Shown: positions 8,885-19,386, counted from the stretch's first letter. The stretch is DNA of 64,000 bases from Methylophilaceae bacterium (GCA_028342535.1 JAOLWQ010000002.1:97484-161483); one strand, 5' to 3'. Program-made: numbers and translations. The notes: generated from the sequence alone by a model not told the origin.

Positions 8885-8903
8885 GATTTAGCATAGCTAA
8901 ATC
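8885..8903. promoter_or_regulatory. 8-bp dyad in the rhodanese/gpmI divergent region
   Basis: GATTTAGC and GCTAAATC form a perfect inverted repeat with an ATA spacer, lying 31 bases from the rhodanese start and 55 bases before gpmI. A TATAAT on the plus strand at 8916-8921 could be the gpmI -10, which would put the dyad over the -35 region. This is a candidate operator only; no regulator is known. Confidence 0.35.
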
Positions 8904-8958
8904 CAAAAGTGGCATTATAATTGAAGGTTAAGACATAAGAAAATTAAATTTAAAAAAA

Positions 8959-10500
8959 ATGCAAAAAAAACCAATAGTTTTACTTATTTTAGATGGCTTC
9001 GGTCATAGCGAAAATCACGAATATAACGCAATAGCTAAGGCTAATACGCCAAATTGGGATTCTTTAAATATAAAATATTCAAATACATTAATTAATGCTT
9101 CAGAATCACATGTTGGACTACCTTCTGGCCAAATGGGTAATTCAGAGGTTGGGCACCTAAATATTGGTTCAGGTAGAATAATTGATCAGGATATAGAGCG
9201 AATAAACTTAAGTATAAAAAATAAAAAATTTTTTTCAAAATCTTTATTAAACAAAAATTTTCAATCACTAAAGAAAAGTAAAAAAACATTACATATTCTT
9301 GGTCTTTTATCAGATGGTGGTGTTCACAGCCATATAGAGCATTTTGATGCTATTTTATTATTAGCAAAACAAAATAAATTAAAAAAAGTTTACGTCCATG
9401 CATTCTTAGATGGGAGAGATACTCCACCCAAAAGCGCTGAAAAATACATTACAAGTATAGAAAATTCTTTCCAAAAATATAAAACTGGGGAACTTGCATC
9501 AATATCTGGTCGTTTTTATTCAATGGATAGAGATAATAGATGGGATAGAACTGAAGCTACATTTAATTTGTTAGTTCATGCGAAAACAAAATATAAAGAA
9601 AAGTCTTCTCAGGAAGCATTAAAAGAGGCTTACAAAAGAGATGAAACAGATGAGTTTGTCACTCCGACACTGATCGAAGTAAATGGAAAGTTTGAAGGGA
9701 TTAGCAGTGATGACACAATAGTATTTATGAATTTTAGATCAGATCGTGCAAGACAAATAACCGATGCAATCTTAAATAATAATTTTGAACACTTTGATAG
9801 AAAAGTATTACCAAAAAACCTAAACTACTTAACACTTACTGAATATGATAAAAATCAAAAAAAAGCGTTACCTATTTTTGAGGCAATTCAAATAAAAAAT
9901 TCGTTAGGGGAATTTATTTCAGATAAAGGAAAAACGCAATTAAGAATTGCTGAAACAGAAAAGTATCCGCATGTAACTTTCTTTTTTAATGGGGGAGAAG
10001 AAAGTATATATCCTGGAGAAGATAGAATTTTAGTGCCATCTCCTAAAGTTGAAACTTACGACTTAAAGCCTGAGATGAGTGCATATGAGGTAACAGATAA
10101 ATTATGTGGAGCGATACTAAATCAAAAATATGATGTAATAATTTGTAATTATGCAAATGGTGACATGGTAGGTCACACAGGGAACATAAATGCAGCAATC
10201 AAGGCAATTGAATCTTTAGATAAATGTATTGGTAAGGTTTATGATGCGATAAAAAAAATAAATGGCCACATGCTAATAACAGCTGATCATGGAAATGTTG
10301 AACTTATGATGGATAAAAAAAATAACCAATTACATACACAGCACACTACAAACTTAGTGCCTTTTCTCTACATAGGTAAGGAATGTTCAATAAATAAAAC
10401 TGGCAGCCTATCAGATATTGCTCCTACAATACTTTATATTATGGGAGAAAAACCTCCGCAAGAAATGACAGGTAGCACTCTAATAAAATTTAATGAATAA
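8959..10500 (+). CDS. gpmI: 2,3-bisphosphoglycerate-independent phosphoglycerate mutase
   Basis: Interconverts 3- and 2-phosphoglycerate through a phosphoserine intermediate with two Mn ions. The 513-residue protein has the N-terminal metal ligand in LDGFG (Asp12), the phosphoserine in GQMGNSEVGH (Ser62), HAFLDGRDTPP, FRSDRARQ and the C-terminal ADHGNVELM metal site, in the expected order. The stop overlaps the start of the following envC-like gene by 8 bases, an association seen widely in Proteobacteria. No cofactor-dependent mutase is in the window. Confidence 0.97.
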   Translation: MQKKPIVLLILDGFGHSENHEYNAIAKANTPNWDSLNIKYSNTLINASESHVGLPSGQMGNSEVGHLNIGSGRIIDQDIERINLSIKNKKFFSKSLLNKNFQSLKKSKKTLHILGLLSDGGVHSHIEHFDAILLLAKQNKLKKVYVHAFLDGRDTPPKSAEKYITSIENSFQKYKTGELASISGRFYSMDRDNRWDRTEATFNLLVHAKTKYKEKSSQEALKEAYKRDETDEFVTPTLIEVNGKFEGISSDDTIVFMNFRSDRARQITDAILNNNFEHFDRKVLPKNLNYLTLTEYDKNQKKALPIFEAIQIKNSLGEFISDKGKTQLRIAETEKYPHVTFFFNGGEESIYPGEDRILVPSPKVETYDLKPEMSAYEVTDKLCGAILNQKYDVIICNYANGDMVGHTGNINAAIKAIESLDKCIGKVYDAIKKINGHMLITADHGNVELMMDKKNNQLHTQHTTNLVPFLYIGKECSINKTGSLSDIAPTILYIMGEKPPQEMTGSTLIKFNE

Positions 10501-11710
10501 TCATTTGCTATCAAGAGATATCAAAAGAGTATTTATATTTTTTAGTATATTAATATTCTCATCATTATGCATCGGAGATAATGAAGCAACTAAAACAAAA
10601 AAAGACTTAAGTGATATTCAAAAAGAAATTAATCAGCTTGATCAAAAGATAAAAAAAAATACAAAGGTCAAGAAAGATTTATCCTCCCAACTAAAACAAA
10701 AAGAAAAAAAAATAAGCAAAACAAAGAAAGAACTCTATAAGATAAAGAAAAAATTCAAAAGTAATAAAAAGAAAATTAAATCATTAAATAAACAACTTCT
10801 CAACCTTAAAAAAGAAATAAAAATAAGAAAGAAATCACTTTCTTCTAGGCTTTATCAAGCATATACAAAAGGTAGTCCAGGTTATTTTCAAATGTATCTA
10901 GATGGAATTAATCCTAGTCAAATCTCAAGGGAATCTTATTATATTGGCTACTATAGTAAGCAACAGGACATTGAGATTAAAGAAATTAAAAACGCTTATA
11001 AAGAAATTGAAATTACAAAAAAACTAACAAATAAAACATTAAAAAAAGTTGCCTCGCTAAAAAAGAGAAAAGAAAAAAATGCAAAAAAACTACAGAAACA
11101 AAAAAAAGATAAAGCTAAAGTAATAAAGAAAATTAATAAAAAAATATTATCACAGAAAAAAAAGAAGCAAAAATTAATTCAAAATGAAAAAAAATTAACT
11201 ACTATTTTTAAAGCATTAATTAAAAAAATTAAGGCTGATGCAAATAAAAAACCGAGTAAGAAACTTAAGGCTAAAAAGGAATTAATCCCAGATAGTAAAT
11301 TTGATGGTATTGATTTCAGAAAACTCAAAGGAAAATTAAAGCTTCCTGTTAAAGGAAAAATAATACATAAATTTAATTCGAAAAGAAAAGATACTGGTGT
11401 GGCTTGGAAAGGATTATTTATAAAGGCAAAAGAAGGTAGGGATGTTTACGCAATAGCATCAGGTAAAGTAGTATTTTCAGATTGGATAAAAGGATTTGGC
11501 AATATTATTATAATTGATCATGGCAAAGGATATATGAGTCTCTATGGAAATAATTCTTCCTTACTTAAAGTGAGTAATGATATTGTAAAAGGGGGCTCAG
11601 TGATTGCGATTGTAGGCAACAGTGGAGGCAATTCAACTAATGGTCTTTATTATGAATTAAGAAAAAATAGTAAGCCATTTAACCCATTAAAATGGACAAC
11701 TTTTAAATAA
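10493..11710 (+). CDS. envC: EnvC-like murein hydrolase activator, degenerate M23 domain
   Basis: Periplasmic protein that in E. coli recruits and activates the amidases AmiA/AmiB for daughter-cell separation. It has 405 residues: a signal sequence in the first 30, a very lysine-rich coiled coil to about residue 270, and a C-terminal LytM/M23 domain from about 280. The domain lacks the catalytic histidines; the final HxE position reads YYELR, as in EnvC. It is therefore an activator, not an enzyme. The gene overlaps gpmI by 8 bases and meets yjbQ tail to tail one base away. Confidence 0.85.
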   Translation: MNNHLLSRDIKRVFIFFSILIFSSLCIGDNEATKTKKDLSDIQKEINQLDQKIKKNTKVKKDLSSQLKQKEKKISKTKKELYKIKKKFKSNKKKIKSLNKQLLNLKKEIKIRKKSLSSRLYQAYTKGSPGYFQMYLDGINPSQISRESYYIGYYSKQQDIEIKEIKNAYKEIEITKKLTNKTLKKVASLKKRKEKNAKKLQKQKKDKAKVIKKINKKILSQKKKKQKLIQNEKKLTTIFKALIKKIKADANKKPSKKLKAKKELIPDSKFDGIDFRKLKGKLKLPVKGKIIHKFNSKRKDTGVAWKGLFIKAKEGRDVYAIASGKVVFSDWIKGFGNIIIIDHGKGYMSLYGNNSSLLKVSNDIVKGGSVIAIVGNSGGNSTNGLYYELRKNSKPFNPLKWTTFK

Positions 11711-11711
11711 C

Positions 11712-12131
11712 TCACTCTCCAATTAAGTGAATCTTTACTTTTCTATCAAATTCATTGTAACGGTGTTCAAAAATATATATGCCCTGCCACTGTCCTAATA
11801 ATAGTTTTTTATTTTTTATAGGGATTGATAAATTAGTTTGCGTTAACGCAGTTCGAATATGTGCAGGCATATCATCATCGCCTTCAATTGTATGGATAAA
11901 TAGACTATCCCCATCTTTAACTAATCTAGAGAAAAAACTTTCAATATCTTTTTGTACATCAGAATCATAATTTTCATTTAGCAATAAACTTGCTGACGTA
12001 TGTTGGATTAGTAATGTAAGAAGTCCATCTTGTATTTCTTGTTTTTTAGCCCAATTAATAACCAGAAAAGTGATGTCATAAAGACCTCTTCCTTTTGTAT
12101 GTATGATTATTTCATCAAAATTTTGCTTCAT
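11712..12131 (-). CDS. yjbQ: YjbQ/UPF0047 family protein
   Basis: A 139-residue member of UPF0047; some members show weak thiamine-phosphate-synthase activity, but the physiological role is not settled. Family motifs seen are LIQHTSASLLLNENYD, DMPAHIRTAL and LGQWQGIYIFEHR, which carry the conserved metal-binding histidines. Its ATG overlaps the lspA stop by 4 bases, so it closes the ribF-ileS-lspA-yjbQ run. It is convergent with the envC-like gene. Confidence 0.9.
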   Translation of the reverse strand: MKQNFDEIIIHTKGRGLYDITFLVINWAKKQEIQDGLLTLLIQHTSASLLLNENYDSDVQKDIESFFSRLVKDGDSLFIHTIEGDDDMPAHIRTALTQTNLSIPIKNKKLLLGQWQGIYIFEHRYNEFDRKVKIHLIGE

Positions 12132-12598
12132 TCTATATCTAATTTATTTTTTTTAATTATTATTTCATAAATTATAATTGCCGCTCCAATCGATATTGAA
12201 GTGTCGGCAATATTAAAAGCAGGCCAATAAAAGTCCTTATAATGAAAATATAGGAAATCAGTTACATAACCCAAAGATATTCGATCATATAAATTACCTA
12301 TAGCTCCCCCCAATATTAATGACAACCCTATAGCCATATAAAGCTCGTCTCTATGTTTTTTTATCATAAAGATAATAAATACAGATGCTATAACAGCAAC
12401 TATTGACAAAAAATATCTTTGCCACCCCCCTGCATCACTCAAGAAGCTAAATGCAGCTCCTTCATTTTTAAAATGCACAAGATAAAAATATGAATTAATT
12501 CTGATAAATTGATCGTCAATTATATTTTTAATTATTAGTGCCTTTGTAAGCTGATCTGATAAAGCAATTAAACTAGCTAATAAAAAATATTTAAGCAT
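12128..12598 (-). CDS. lspA: Lipoprotein signal peptidase
   Basis: Inner-membrane aspartyl protease that cleaves the signal peptide from diacylglyceryl-modified prolipoproteins. The start at 12598 gives 156 residues beginning [10 protein letters not shown]; a start at 12613 would add five residues and lie deeper in ileS. Four membrane helices are evident. The catalytic aspartates are Asp114 in the block GNLYDR...VTDF and Asp132 in FNIADTSI. It overlaps the ileS stop by 8 bases, the common ileS-lspA pairing. Confidence 0.95.
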   Translation of the reverse strand: MLKYFLLASLIALSDQLTKALIIKNIIDDQFIRINSYFYLVHFKNEGAAFSFLSDAGGWQRYFLSIVAVIASVFIIFMIKKHRDELYMAIGLSLILGGAIGNLYDRISLGYVTDFLYFHYKDFYWPAFNIADTSISIGAAIIIYEIIIKKNKLDIE

Positions 12599-15359
12599 GC
12601 TTTCTTCTCTCACCCTCTTCGAAAAGATTACTAATACATCTTTTACAAATTGTTGGATGTTTAGAGTTTTGGCCTATATTTTCGACATAATGCCAACACC
12701 TCTCACATTTACTATTTTTACTAGCACTTACATTGACTTCTAACTCACCTTTAGATTCCTGCAGAGTGCTGTTAGATGTTATTAGAATATATTTTAATTC
12801 TTTATCGAAAAAAGATAAGCTCTTATAAATGTCTGAAGGAGCTGAAATTTTTACTTCAGCTTGAAGTGAAGATCCAACTATACCTTTCTCCCTGAGTGCT
12901 TCTATTTTTTTATTAGCCAAGTTTCTAACATCAATTGCATGACGCCATCCTAACAACTCTTCCTTAGAAAGGCCGTGAATGGGTAATTCATACCAACTTT
13001 CGACAAAAATAGTACTTTTATTTTTTTTATTTACTACATTCCATAACTCTTCAGCAGTAAAGCTTAAAACAGGCGCCATAAGCCTTATAAGTGATTGTGT
13101 AATATGAAATAACGCAGTTTGGGCCGATCGTCTAGCATGCGAATTTTCTGCTGTCGTATATAACCTATCCTTTAAGATATCAAGATAGAAGCCACCCATA
13201 TCTTCAGAGCAGAATGATAAAAACTTTTGCATAGCCAAATAAAAATCAAATTCTTCATAATCTTTTATGACATTATTTTGTAGTTCTCCAACTAGATATA
13301 ATCCATATCTATCAATTGATAAAATTTCATTTGGATTAATAAGCATACTATTTGAATCAAAATCTTCTAAATTTGCTGATAAGAATCTCAATGTGTTTCT
13401 TATTCTTCGATAGCTTTCTGAAACTCTTTTTATAATTTCATTTGAAATATTTAACTCGCCAGAATAATCAGTTGTAGCAACCCATAATCTTAAAATGTCT
13501 GCGCCAAATTGATCCATTATTTTTTGCGGAGCAATAACATTGCCTTTTGATTTGCTCATCTTATACCCCTGGCCATCAACTACAAAACCATGAGTTAAAA
13601 GTGACTTATAAGGTGCATCTCCATTAATTGCGCAACTTGTAAGAAGGCTCGATTGGAACCATCCTCTATGCTGGTCTGAACCTTCAAGATATAAATCAGC
13701 TGGGGAAGTCAGATCATCTCGTTGCTTTAAAATAGATTGGTGAGTTGTTCCAGAATCAAACCAAACATCAAGTGTGTCCGTAATTTGAATATAATTTTCA
13801 ACGTCATCACCTAAGAGTGATTGCGGGTTAATATTAAACCATGCATCAATACCATCTTTTTCAATCTTTTCAGCAACAATTTCGAAAAATTTAAGAGTAT
13901 TAGGGTGAGGCTCATCAGTATCTTTATTTATAAATATTGGTATTGGAACACCCCAACTTCTTTGCCTAGAAATACACCAGTCAGGTCTATTTTCAATCAT
14001 AGATTCAAGACGTTTTTTTCCCCATTCTGGATAAAATTTAGTTCTTGTTACTGCTTTTTTTGCTAATTCTCTAAGAGAAATATTATCAGAAGACTTATGT
14101 TCCATCCCAATAAACCATTGAGATGTTGCTCTAAAAATAATTGGGGTTCTATGACGCCAACAGTGGGGGTAGCTATGAATAAAATTTTCTTCATGCACCA
14201 ATAAATTCTTATTCTTCAAAATATCAATAACTTTAGGATTAGCTTCCCATACAGTTAAGCCTGAAAAATATTGAATATCAACTTTAAATCTTCCTTTTCC
14301 ATCAACTGGATTTTCTACTGGAAGGCTGTATTTTATTCCAATAATATAATCATCTAATCCATGCGCTGGTGCAGTATGAACTAGTCCAGTTCCTGTTTCA
14401 GTTGTGACATGATCACCACATATAATTGGAACATTTTTCTTTAGAAATGGATGCGAAAATAATATCCCTTCTAAAGCCAAGCCCGAACAAGATGCAACTT
14501 TTTTTGCCGAAATGTCATAAACCTTAAATCTAATATCAGCTAATTCTTCAGCAAGAATAAAGAAATTATTTTTGTATTTGTACAGTCCATATTGGAATTT
14601 TGGATTGACTGATATTGCCTCATTTGCAGGCAATGTCCAGGGTGTAGTTGTCCAGATAATGGCTGAAGCTTTTTCTACCTCTTTAATACTAAAGATATTT
14701 TCAATATCCTTAGTATTAACACAGTCAAATTTTACATCAATTGCAAGGGAAGGCTTATCTTCGTATTCAACCTCAGCTTCAGCTAAAGCTGATGCACAAT
14801 CAGTACACCAATGGACTGGTTTATTTCCTTGGTATAACAATCCTTTGTCGTAGATTTTTGCAAGAGCTCTTACTATATTGGCTTCTGTTTTAAAATTTAT
14901 TGTGAGGTAAGGATTATCCCAATCTCCAAGAACGCCTAATCTCTTAAAATCATTTTTCTGTTTTTCTACTTGGATTAATGCGTATTCTCGACATAGCTTC
15001 CTAAATTTATTTGGATCAATATTTTTACCATGCTCTTTCTCAACGACAAGCTCGATAGGGAGGCCATGACAATCCCATCCAGGAACATATGGAGCATCAA
15101 AACCAGAAATTGTTTTCGACTTAATAATAAAATCTTTTAGAATTTTATTAACAGCATGACCAATATGAATATCGCCATTTGCATAAGGAGGACCATCATG
15201 CAAGATATATTTTTTTTTACCTTTTCTTGCTGCTCTTATTTGCTTGTAAAAGTCTTTCTCTATCCATTCTTTTACCCACTCTGGCTCTCTTTTTGCCAAG
15301 TTCCCTCTCATTGGAAACTTAGTATCGGGAAGATTTAATTTATATTTATTTTCAGTCAT
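12591..15359 (-). CDS. ileS: Isoleucyl-tRNA synthetase
   Basis: Charges tRNA-Ile with isoleucine; it has a class I Rossmann core plus a CP1 editing domain. The 922 residues include the HIGH motif at 65-68 in DIHIGHA, KMSKS near residue 600, the [11 protein letters not shown] editing motif and a C-terminal zinc site CERCWHY...CKRC. The overlap with ribF is 8 bases. A 17-bp hairpin sits in the coding sequence at 14683-14719, within a linker between VKFDCVNTK and VEKASAII near the start of the editing domain. Confidence 0.97.
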   Translation of the reverse strand: MTENKYKLNLPDTKFPMRGNLAKREPEWVKEWIEKDFYKQIRAARKGKKKYILHDGPPYANGDIHIGHAVNKILKDFIIKSKTISGFDAPYVPGWDCHGLPIELVVEKEHGKNIDPNKFRKLCREYALIQVEKQKNDFKRLGVLGDWDNPYLTINFKTEANIVRALAKIYDKGLLYQGNKPVHWCTDCASALAEAEVEYEDKPSLAIDVKFDCVNTKDIENIFSIKEVEKASAIIWTTTPWTLPANEAISVNPKFQYGLYKYKNNFFILAEELADIRFKVYDISAKKVASCSGLALEGILFSHPFLKKNVPIICGDHVTTETGTGLVHTAPAHGLDDYIIGIKYSLPVENPVDGKGRFKVDIQYFSGLTVWEANPKVIDILKNKNLLVHEENFIHSYPHCWRHRTPIIFRATSQWFIGMEHKSSDNISLRELAKKAVTRTKFYPEWGKKRLESMIENRPDWCISRQRSWGVPIPIFINKDTDEPHPNTLKFFEIVAEKIEKDGIDAWFNINPQSLLGDDVENYIQITDTLDVWFDSGTTHQSILKQRDDLTSPADLYLEGSDQHRGWFQSSLLTSCAINGDAPYKSLLTHGFVVDGQGYKMSKSKGNVIAPQKIMDQFGADILRLWVATTDYSGELNISNEIIKRVSESYRRIRNTLRFLSANLEDFDSNSMLINPNEILSIDRYGLYLVGELQNNVIKDYEEFDFYLAMQKFLSFCSEDMGGFYLDILKDRLYTTAENSHARRSAQTALFHITQSLIRLMAPVLSFTAEELWNVVNKKNKSTIFVESWYELPIHGLSKEELLGWRHAIDVRNLANKKIEALREKGIVGSSLQAEVKISAPSDIYKSLSFFDKELKYILITSNSTLQESKGELEVNVSASKNSKCERCWHYVENIGQNSKHPTICKRCISNLFEEGERRKHA
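14683..14719 (-). repeat. 17-bp inverted repeat inside ileS
   Basis: The arms 14683-14699 and 14703-14719 are complementary except for one position (693/709), which is an A-C mismatch on the plus strand but a G-U pair in the ileS mRNA. The loop is 3 bases. It encodes the stretch [12 protein letters not shown]. Its length is far beyond the many 6 to 8 bp repeats I saw elsewhere. The function is unknown. Confidence 0.8.
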
Positions 15360-16254
15360 AATTTTTTAGGTAAATTTCAGCATTAGTAATATCTTTCTTT
15401 ATTTGTAGCTTTAAATCTTCTGTCGATTCAAATTTTATCTCATCTCTTATTTTTTTTAAGAAAGTTATGCGTACATGATGACCATATAGATCTTTAGAAA
15501 AATTTAAAACATGTACTTCAAGATGTAGCTTAGAAATACCTTTTAAAGTTGGTCTTGTTCCTAAATTTGCTACACCAAATTTTTCATTCAATTTTACAGC
15601 AAAGACGCCTTTTATTGGTGGGCGATTATGAAACATATGTATATTTGCAGTTGGATAACCTAATTCTCTTCCTAGGTGATCTCCATGTATAACTTTTCCA
15701 GATATTGAATAATACCTGCCAAGTAAGTCCTTTGCTAAATCTAAGTCTCCAGAAGCTAATGCATCTCTTACATGCGTACTAGAAACCCGTTTATTATTGT
15801 TTTTTATCTCTTTTACAATTAAAGTTTTAATATCACTTTCAAGTAGATCAGTTATCCCAAATTCCCGATTTCTCCCAAATCTAAAATCTTCACCTACTAA
15901 AATTGTATGTGCTGTAATTTGTTCTTTAAGTTTAAATATAAATTCATTCCCAGACATAAGAGCAAATCGCATATTAAATTTAATAATATAAATGCGATCA
16001 ATTTTTCTTGATTGAAAATACTCAATTTTTTCACGAAGACTTGTTATTCTTGTCGGTGCATCTTTCGGTGTAAAAAATTCTCTAGGGTGTGGCTCAAAAA
16101 TCATAATTGCAGATTCTATTTGGTTACTCTTTGATTTAATTAATAACTCATCAATTAGTTTCTGATGTCCTAAATGTATGCCGTCATAATTTCCAATTGT
16201 TAATACACAAGGAGGATGATATCCAGAGTCAGGAATATGTCTATATATTTTCAT
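15352..16254 (-). CDS. ribF: Bifunctional riboflavin kinase / FMN adenylyltransferase
   Basis: Converts riboflavin to FMN and FAD. The 300-residue protein has an N-terminal nucleotidyltransferase domain with [15 protein letters not shown] (about residues 21-35) and the [10 protein letters not shown]-like [10 protein letters not shown], then a C-terminal riboflavin kinase domain with GYPTANIH and the LEVHVLNF core. It is placed murJ-ribF-ileS-lspA as in many proteobacteria, 3 bases after murJ. This arrangement and the motifs make the assignment firm. Confidence 0.95.
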   Translation of the reverse strand: MKIYRHIPDSGYHPPCVLTIGNYDGIHLGHQKLIDELLIKSKSNQIESAIMIFEPHPREFFTPKDAPTRITSLREKIEYFQSRKIDRIYIIKFNMRFALMSGNEFIFKLKEQITAHTILVGEDFRFGRNREFGITDLLESDIKTLIVKEIKNNNKRVSSTHVRDALASGDLDLAKDLLGRYYSISGKVIHGDHLGRELGYPTANIHMFHNRPPIKGVFAVKLNEKFGVANLGTRPTLKGISKLHLEVHVLNFSKDLYGHHVRITFLKKIRDEIKFESTEDLKLQIKKDITNAEIYLKNYD

Positions 16255-16257
16255 CTA

Positions 16258-17793
16258 TTAAATAGTTTTCTTAAAAAAATCGGTAATGTCTAATCTGCAT
16301 AGTTTTAAAGTTATAAAGTATAAAATTGTTCCTAAAAATACCATTGTCAATAGATGTAAGATTCGAGAAAAAGCTGAATAATTTACCCATAACTCAATTT
16401 CCCCTTTAAAATAAATCAGCCCAAGGGCCATCACGAAAGTTGCGAAAATTACTTTAAGTAAAAACATTAGCCAACCAATATTTAATTTAAATAAATTTCC
16501 TTTTTTTAAATGATAAAAAAGCAACCCTGCATTAATACATGCACCTAGCCCAATTGCTAAAGCCAATCCAGCATGCTGAAAGTAGCCAATAAAAATTAAA
16601 TTCATGAATTGAGTACAAAATAAAGTAAATATAGCAATTTTGACAGGGGTTTTTACATTTTGTTGAGCATAAAAGGCTGGCGCTAAAATTTTAATTAAAA
16701 TCAAACCAACTAAACCAATGCTGTAGGCAGTTAAAGCATATTGAGTCATTAAAATATCTTTTTCTGTAAAGGCTCCATAATGAAATAAAGTCGATATTAA
16801 AGGAATAGCTAAAATTGCCAAAGCTGTTGCAGCGGGTACTGCTAATAATAGCCCTAACCTCAAACCCCAATTAACCAGTTCTGAGTAATCTGCTGACTTC
16901 TTCTTCGAAAAACTTTTTGATAGACTTGGAAGTAAAACTACGCTTAAAGAAACCCCGATAATACCTGCAGGAAATTCCATGAGGCGATCTGCATAATATA
17001 GCCAAGATACGCTTCCAGAGGTTAGAAAAGATGCAAAGATAGTATTAATTAATAAGGAAATTTGTACTACTGAAACTCCTAAAATTCCTGGGCCCATAAG
17101 CTTTAATATTCTCCACACCCCCTTGTCTTTAATATCTAAATTAATTTTAGGTAAGAATCCAATTTGCTTTAAAAAAGGAATTTGAAAAAATAATTGTAAA
17201 ACACCTCCAACAAATACAGCCCAAGCTAAAACTGTAATAGGCTCATTAAATAATTCTGAAAAATATAATGCCCCAACAATTAGTGAGATATTAAGCCAAA
17301 CAGGGGTAAATGCCGGCACAATAAATTTTCCATATGTATTTAATATCGCACCCGCCATGGATGCAAGTGAAATGAAAAAAATATAAGGAAATGTTATTTG
17401 AAGTAGATTTACAGTTAAATCGAATTTATCAGGTTCTGAGATAAATCCTGGCGCACTTATATATATAAGCCATGGGGCTCCAAATACCCCTAAAAGGGTA
17501 ATTAAAACCAAGAATAACCCTAATAAAGTAGCTACTTTATTAATTAAATAGTTTACATCTAATTTTAACTTTTTATTCTTATACTCAGCTAAAACTGGAA
17601 CAAATGCTTGAGTAAATGCACCTTCAGCAGAGATTCTTCTTATTAAATTTGGTATTTTAAAAGCCACAAAAAAAGCGTCAGTTTCAATGCCAACACCAAA
17701 TACTCTAGCAATAATACTATCCCTAATAAACCCTAATATTCTGGATATAGTGGTCATTCCTCCAACGCTAGCAAGTGTTTTAAATAATTTCAT
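16258..17793 (-). CDS. murJ: Lipid II flippase MurJ
   Basis: MOP-superfamily membrane protein that flips lipid II across the inner membrane for peptidoglycan synthesis. It has 511 residues and about 14 membrane helices, with the family's N-terminal SVGGMTTISRILGFIRDSIIAR and AFKIPNLIRRISAEGAFTQAFVPV blocks, which include the essential arginines. It is divergent from rpsT, the classic murJ/rpsT arrangement. The coding sequence contains a 22-base perfect palindrome at 17521-17542. Confidence 0.95.
   Translation of the reverse strand: MKLFKTLASVGGMTTISRILGFIRDSIIARVFGVGIETDAFFVAFKIPNLIRRISAEGAFTQAFVPVLAEYKNKKLKLDVNYLINKVATLLGLFLVLITLLGVFGAPWLIYISAPGFISEPDKFDLTVNLLQITFPYIFFISLASMAGAILNTYGKFIVPAFTPVWLNISLIVGALYFSELFNEPITVLAWAVFVGGVLQLFFQIPFLKQIGFLPKINLDIKDKGVWRILKLMGPGILGVSVVQISLLINTIFASFLTSGSVSWLYYADRLMEFPAGIIGVSLSVVLLPSLSKSFSKKKSADYSELVNWGLRLGLLLAVPAATALAILAIPLISTLFHYGAFTEKDILMTQYALTAYSIGLVGLILIKILAPAFYAQQNVKTPVKIAIFTLFCTQFMNLIFIGYFQHAGLALAIGLGACINAGLLFYHLKKGNLFKLNIGWLMFLLKVIFATFVMALGLIYFKGEIELWVNYSAFSRILHLLTMVFLGTILYFITLKLCRLDITDFFKKTI
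17521..17542. repeat. 22-base perfect palindrome inside murJ
   Basis: The two 11-base arms, TAATAAAGTAG and its exact complement, abut with no spacer. It lies in codons for NKVATLL of MurJ. It could fold as a 9-bp hairpin with an AGCT loop or bind a dimeric protein. No function is known. Confidence 0.7.
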
Positions 17794-17868
17794 ATAATGT
17801 TTACAATAATAACTTGATTTAACATGCTGACCAAAACTAAATTTAGCAAAGTAAATGCATTCAAACGC

Positions 17869-17897
17869 TTGTATCTATAAGCGAAAATGGATAAAAT
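17869..17897 (+). promoter_or_regulatory. Probable sigma-70 promoter of rpsT
   Basis: TTGTAT (17869-17874) and TAAAAT (17892-17897) are separated by 17 bases. The likely transcript start is about 30 bases before the rpsT ATG, and an AAGGA ribosome-binding site lies at 17923-17927. A small CGCTT/AAGCG dyad (17866-17883) overlaps the -35. Confidence 0.5.
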
Positions 17898-17933
17898 ACG
17901 TTTTCAATTAAATATAGTACATAAGGATATTAT

Positions 17934-18194
17934 ATGGCCAACACGGCTCAAACAAGAAAACGTGCAAGACAGAATGATACACAACGCATTCATAATGCAA
18001 GTCTTCGTTCAATTTTAAGAACTGCTTTAAAAAAAATTACTAAAGCAATACTTTCAGGTGATAAAAAAGTTGCAAAAAAAACTTTTGATGAAAATGTACC
18101 TGTTATCGATAGAATTGCGGATAAAAAAATTATTCATAAAAATAAAGCAGCACGTCATAAGTCAAGATTAAATTCTGCATTAAAATCAATGTAA
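17934..18194 (+). CDS. rpsT: 30S ribosomal protein S20
   Basis: Small-subunit protein that binds 16S rRNA early in assembly. The 86 residues begin [23 protein letters not shown] and are rich in lysine, arginine and alanine, with the family's C-terminal [14 protein letters not shown]. An AAGGA ribosome-binding site sits 6 bases before the ATG. It stands alone between divergent murJ and convergent purK, with its own promoter and terminator. Confidence 0.97.
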   Translation: MANTAQTRKRARQNDTQRIHNASLRSILRTALKKITKAILSGDKKVAKKTFDENVPVIDRIADKKIIHKNKAARHKSRLNSALKSM

Positions 18195-18201
18195 TTACTT
18201 T

Positions 18202-18227
18202 GAGCTTCTTATTTTAGAGGCTCTTTA
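18202..18227 (+). terminator. Intrinsic terminator of rpsT
   Basis: GAGCTTCT and AGAGGCTC form an 8-bp stem (one T-G pair) with a 6-base loop, followed by TTTAGTTTT. It starts 8 bases after the rpsT stop and its tail overlaps the last codons of purK on the other strand. Confidence 0.65.
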
Positions 18228-19373
18228 GTTTTCCCATAAAATTTTTCTTAATGTGTTAGCCTTATTCATAAGGTCTTTTTGTGTTTGATTTTCTGTTCCC
18301 AATATTGTTATATGGCCCATTTTTCTTCCTATACGAGGTTCTGCTTTTCCATATAAATGAAGACTAATCCCAGATCCTGCAATCAATTCAAATTTTGGCT
18401 CGCTTTGCTCTCCATTTCTAAACCATACATCGCCTAAAAGATTCAACATCAAAGATATAGGAAATTTTGTTGCCTCATCTCCTAATTCATTTCCAGCTAA
18501 AGTTAGAACTTGTTGATCAAACTGATTATAAACACAAGCATCAATAGAGAAATGTCCTGAATTATGAGGCCTTGGTGCAATCTCATTGACAAATAGAGTA
18601 TCGCCGCTTAAAAAAAATTCTACTGCCATAACTCCAACGTAACTTAATTCGTTAGTAATTCTCTTTGCTAGCTTTATTGCCTGATTCTCAAGAGACTCTG
18701 CTATCGAGTTAGGGTAGATCAAAGAGCAATCCAAGATACCTGATTCATGTTGATTTCTGATCAATGGATAAACCATAAACTCTCCATTAAATGTCCTAGC
18801 CAACACTATAGAAAACTCACAATCTAAATCTATTTTTAATTCAAAAGTACATGGAATGCTATTAAAAGACTTAAATGCAGCTTCTAGCTCAGTTTTATTA
18901 TTGACATGAATTTGACCTTTACCATCATAACCAAATTGAGCTGTTTTAAGAATTCCTGGAAATATTTCAATCTTAGTGTTTAAATTATTAATTGACTCAA
19001 TACTGTCAATAACAACATAGGTCCCTATAGGAATCCCAAATTCTTTAAGAAAACCTTTTTCTTTGATGCGATTTTGAGCAATAGATATTGCCTTAGAGCT
19101 GGGACGAACAATAATATCTTTCTCAAGGTACTGAAGTGTTTCAGCAGGAACATTTTCAAATTCAGTAGTAACTGCACTACAATCTGTTTTTAATTCATCA
19201 AGAGCATTTAAATCATTATATGGCTTACAAATATGTTTATCAGCTATTTTACCTGCTGGACTTTTCTCATCTGGGTCAAATACAACTACCGCATAACCCA
19301 TATTCTGAGCTGCCATAGTAAAAAAACGACCTAATTGACCACCGCCCAAAATTCCCAGAGATTTAGCAGGCAT
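18225..19373 (-). CDS. purK: N5-carboxyaminoimidazole ribonucleotide synthase
   Basis: ATP-grasp enzyme that makes N5-CAIR from AIR and bicarbonate in purine synthesis. I prefer the ATG at 19373 (MPAKSLGILGGGQLGRF), which has GGAAGAA a few bases upstream; an ATG at 19385 would add four residues. The 382-residue protein shows the N-terminal GGGQLGR nucleotide fold, KTAQFGYDGKGQ, and the metal-binding block with VNEIAPRPHNSGH. It follows purE and feeds it directly. Confidence 0.95.
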   Translation of the reverse strand: MPAKSLGILGGGQLGRFFTMAAQNMGYAVVVFDPDEKSPAGKIADKHICKPYNDLNALDELKTDCSAVTTEFENVPAETLQYLEKDIIVRPSSKAISIAQNRIKEKGFLKEFGIPIGTYVVIDSIESINNLNTKIEIFPGILKTAQFGYDGKGQIHVNNKTELEAAFKSFNSIPCTFELKIDLDCEFSIVLARTFNGEFMVYPLIRNQHESGILDCSLIYPNSIAESLENQAIKLAKRITNELSYVGVMAVEFFLSGDTLFVNEIAPRPHNSGHFSIDACVYNQFDQQVLTLAGNELGDEATKFPISLMLNLLGDVWFRNGEQSEPKFELIAGSGISLHLYGKAEPRIGRKMGHITILGTENQTQKDLMNKANTLRKILWEN

Positions 19374-19386
19374 AATTTCTTCCATC

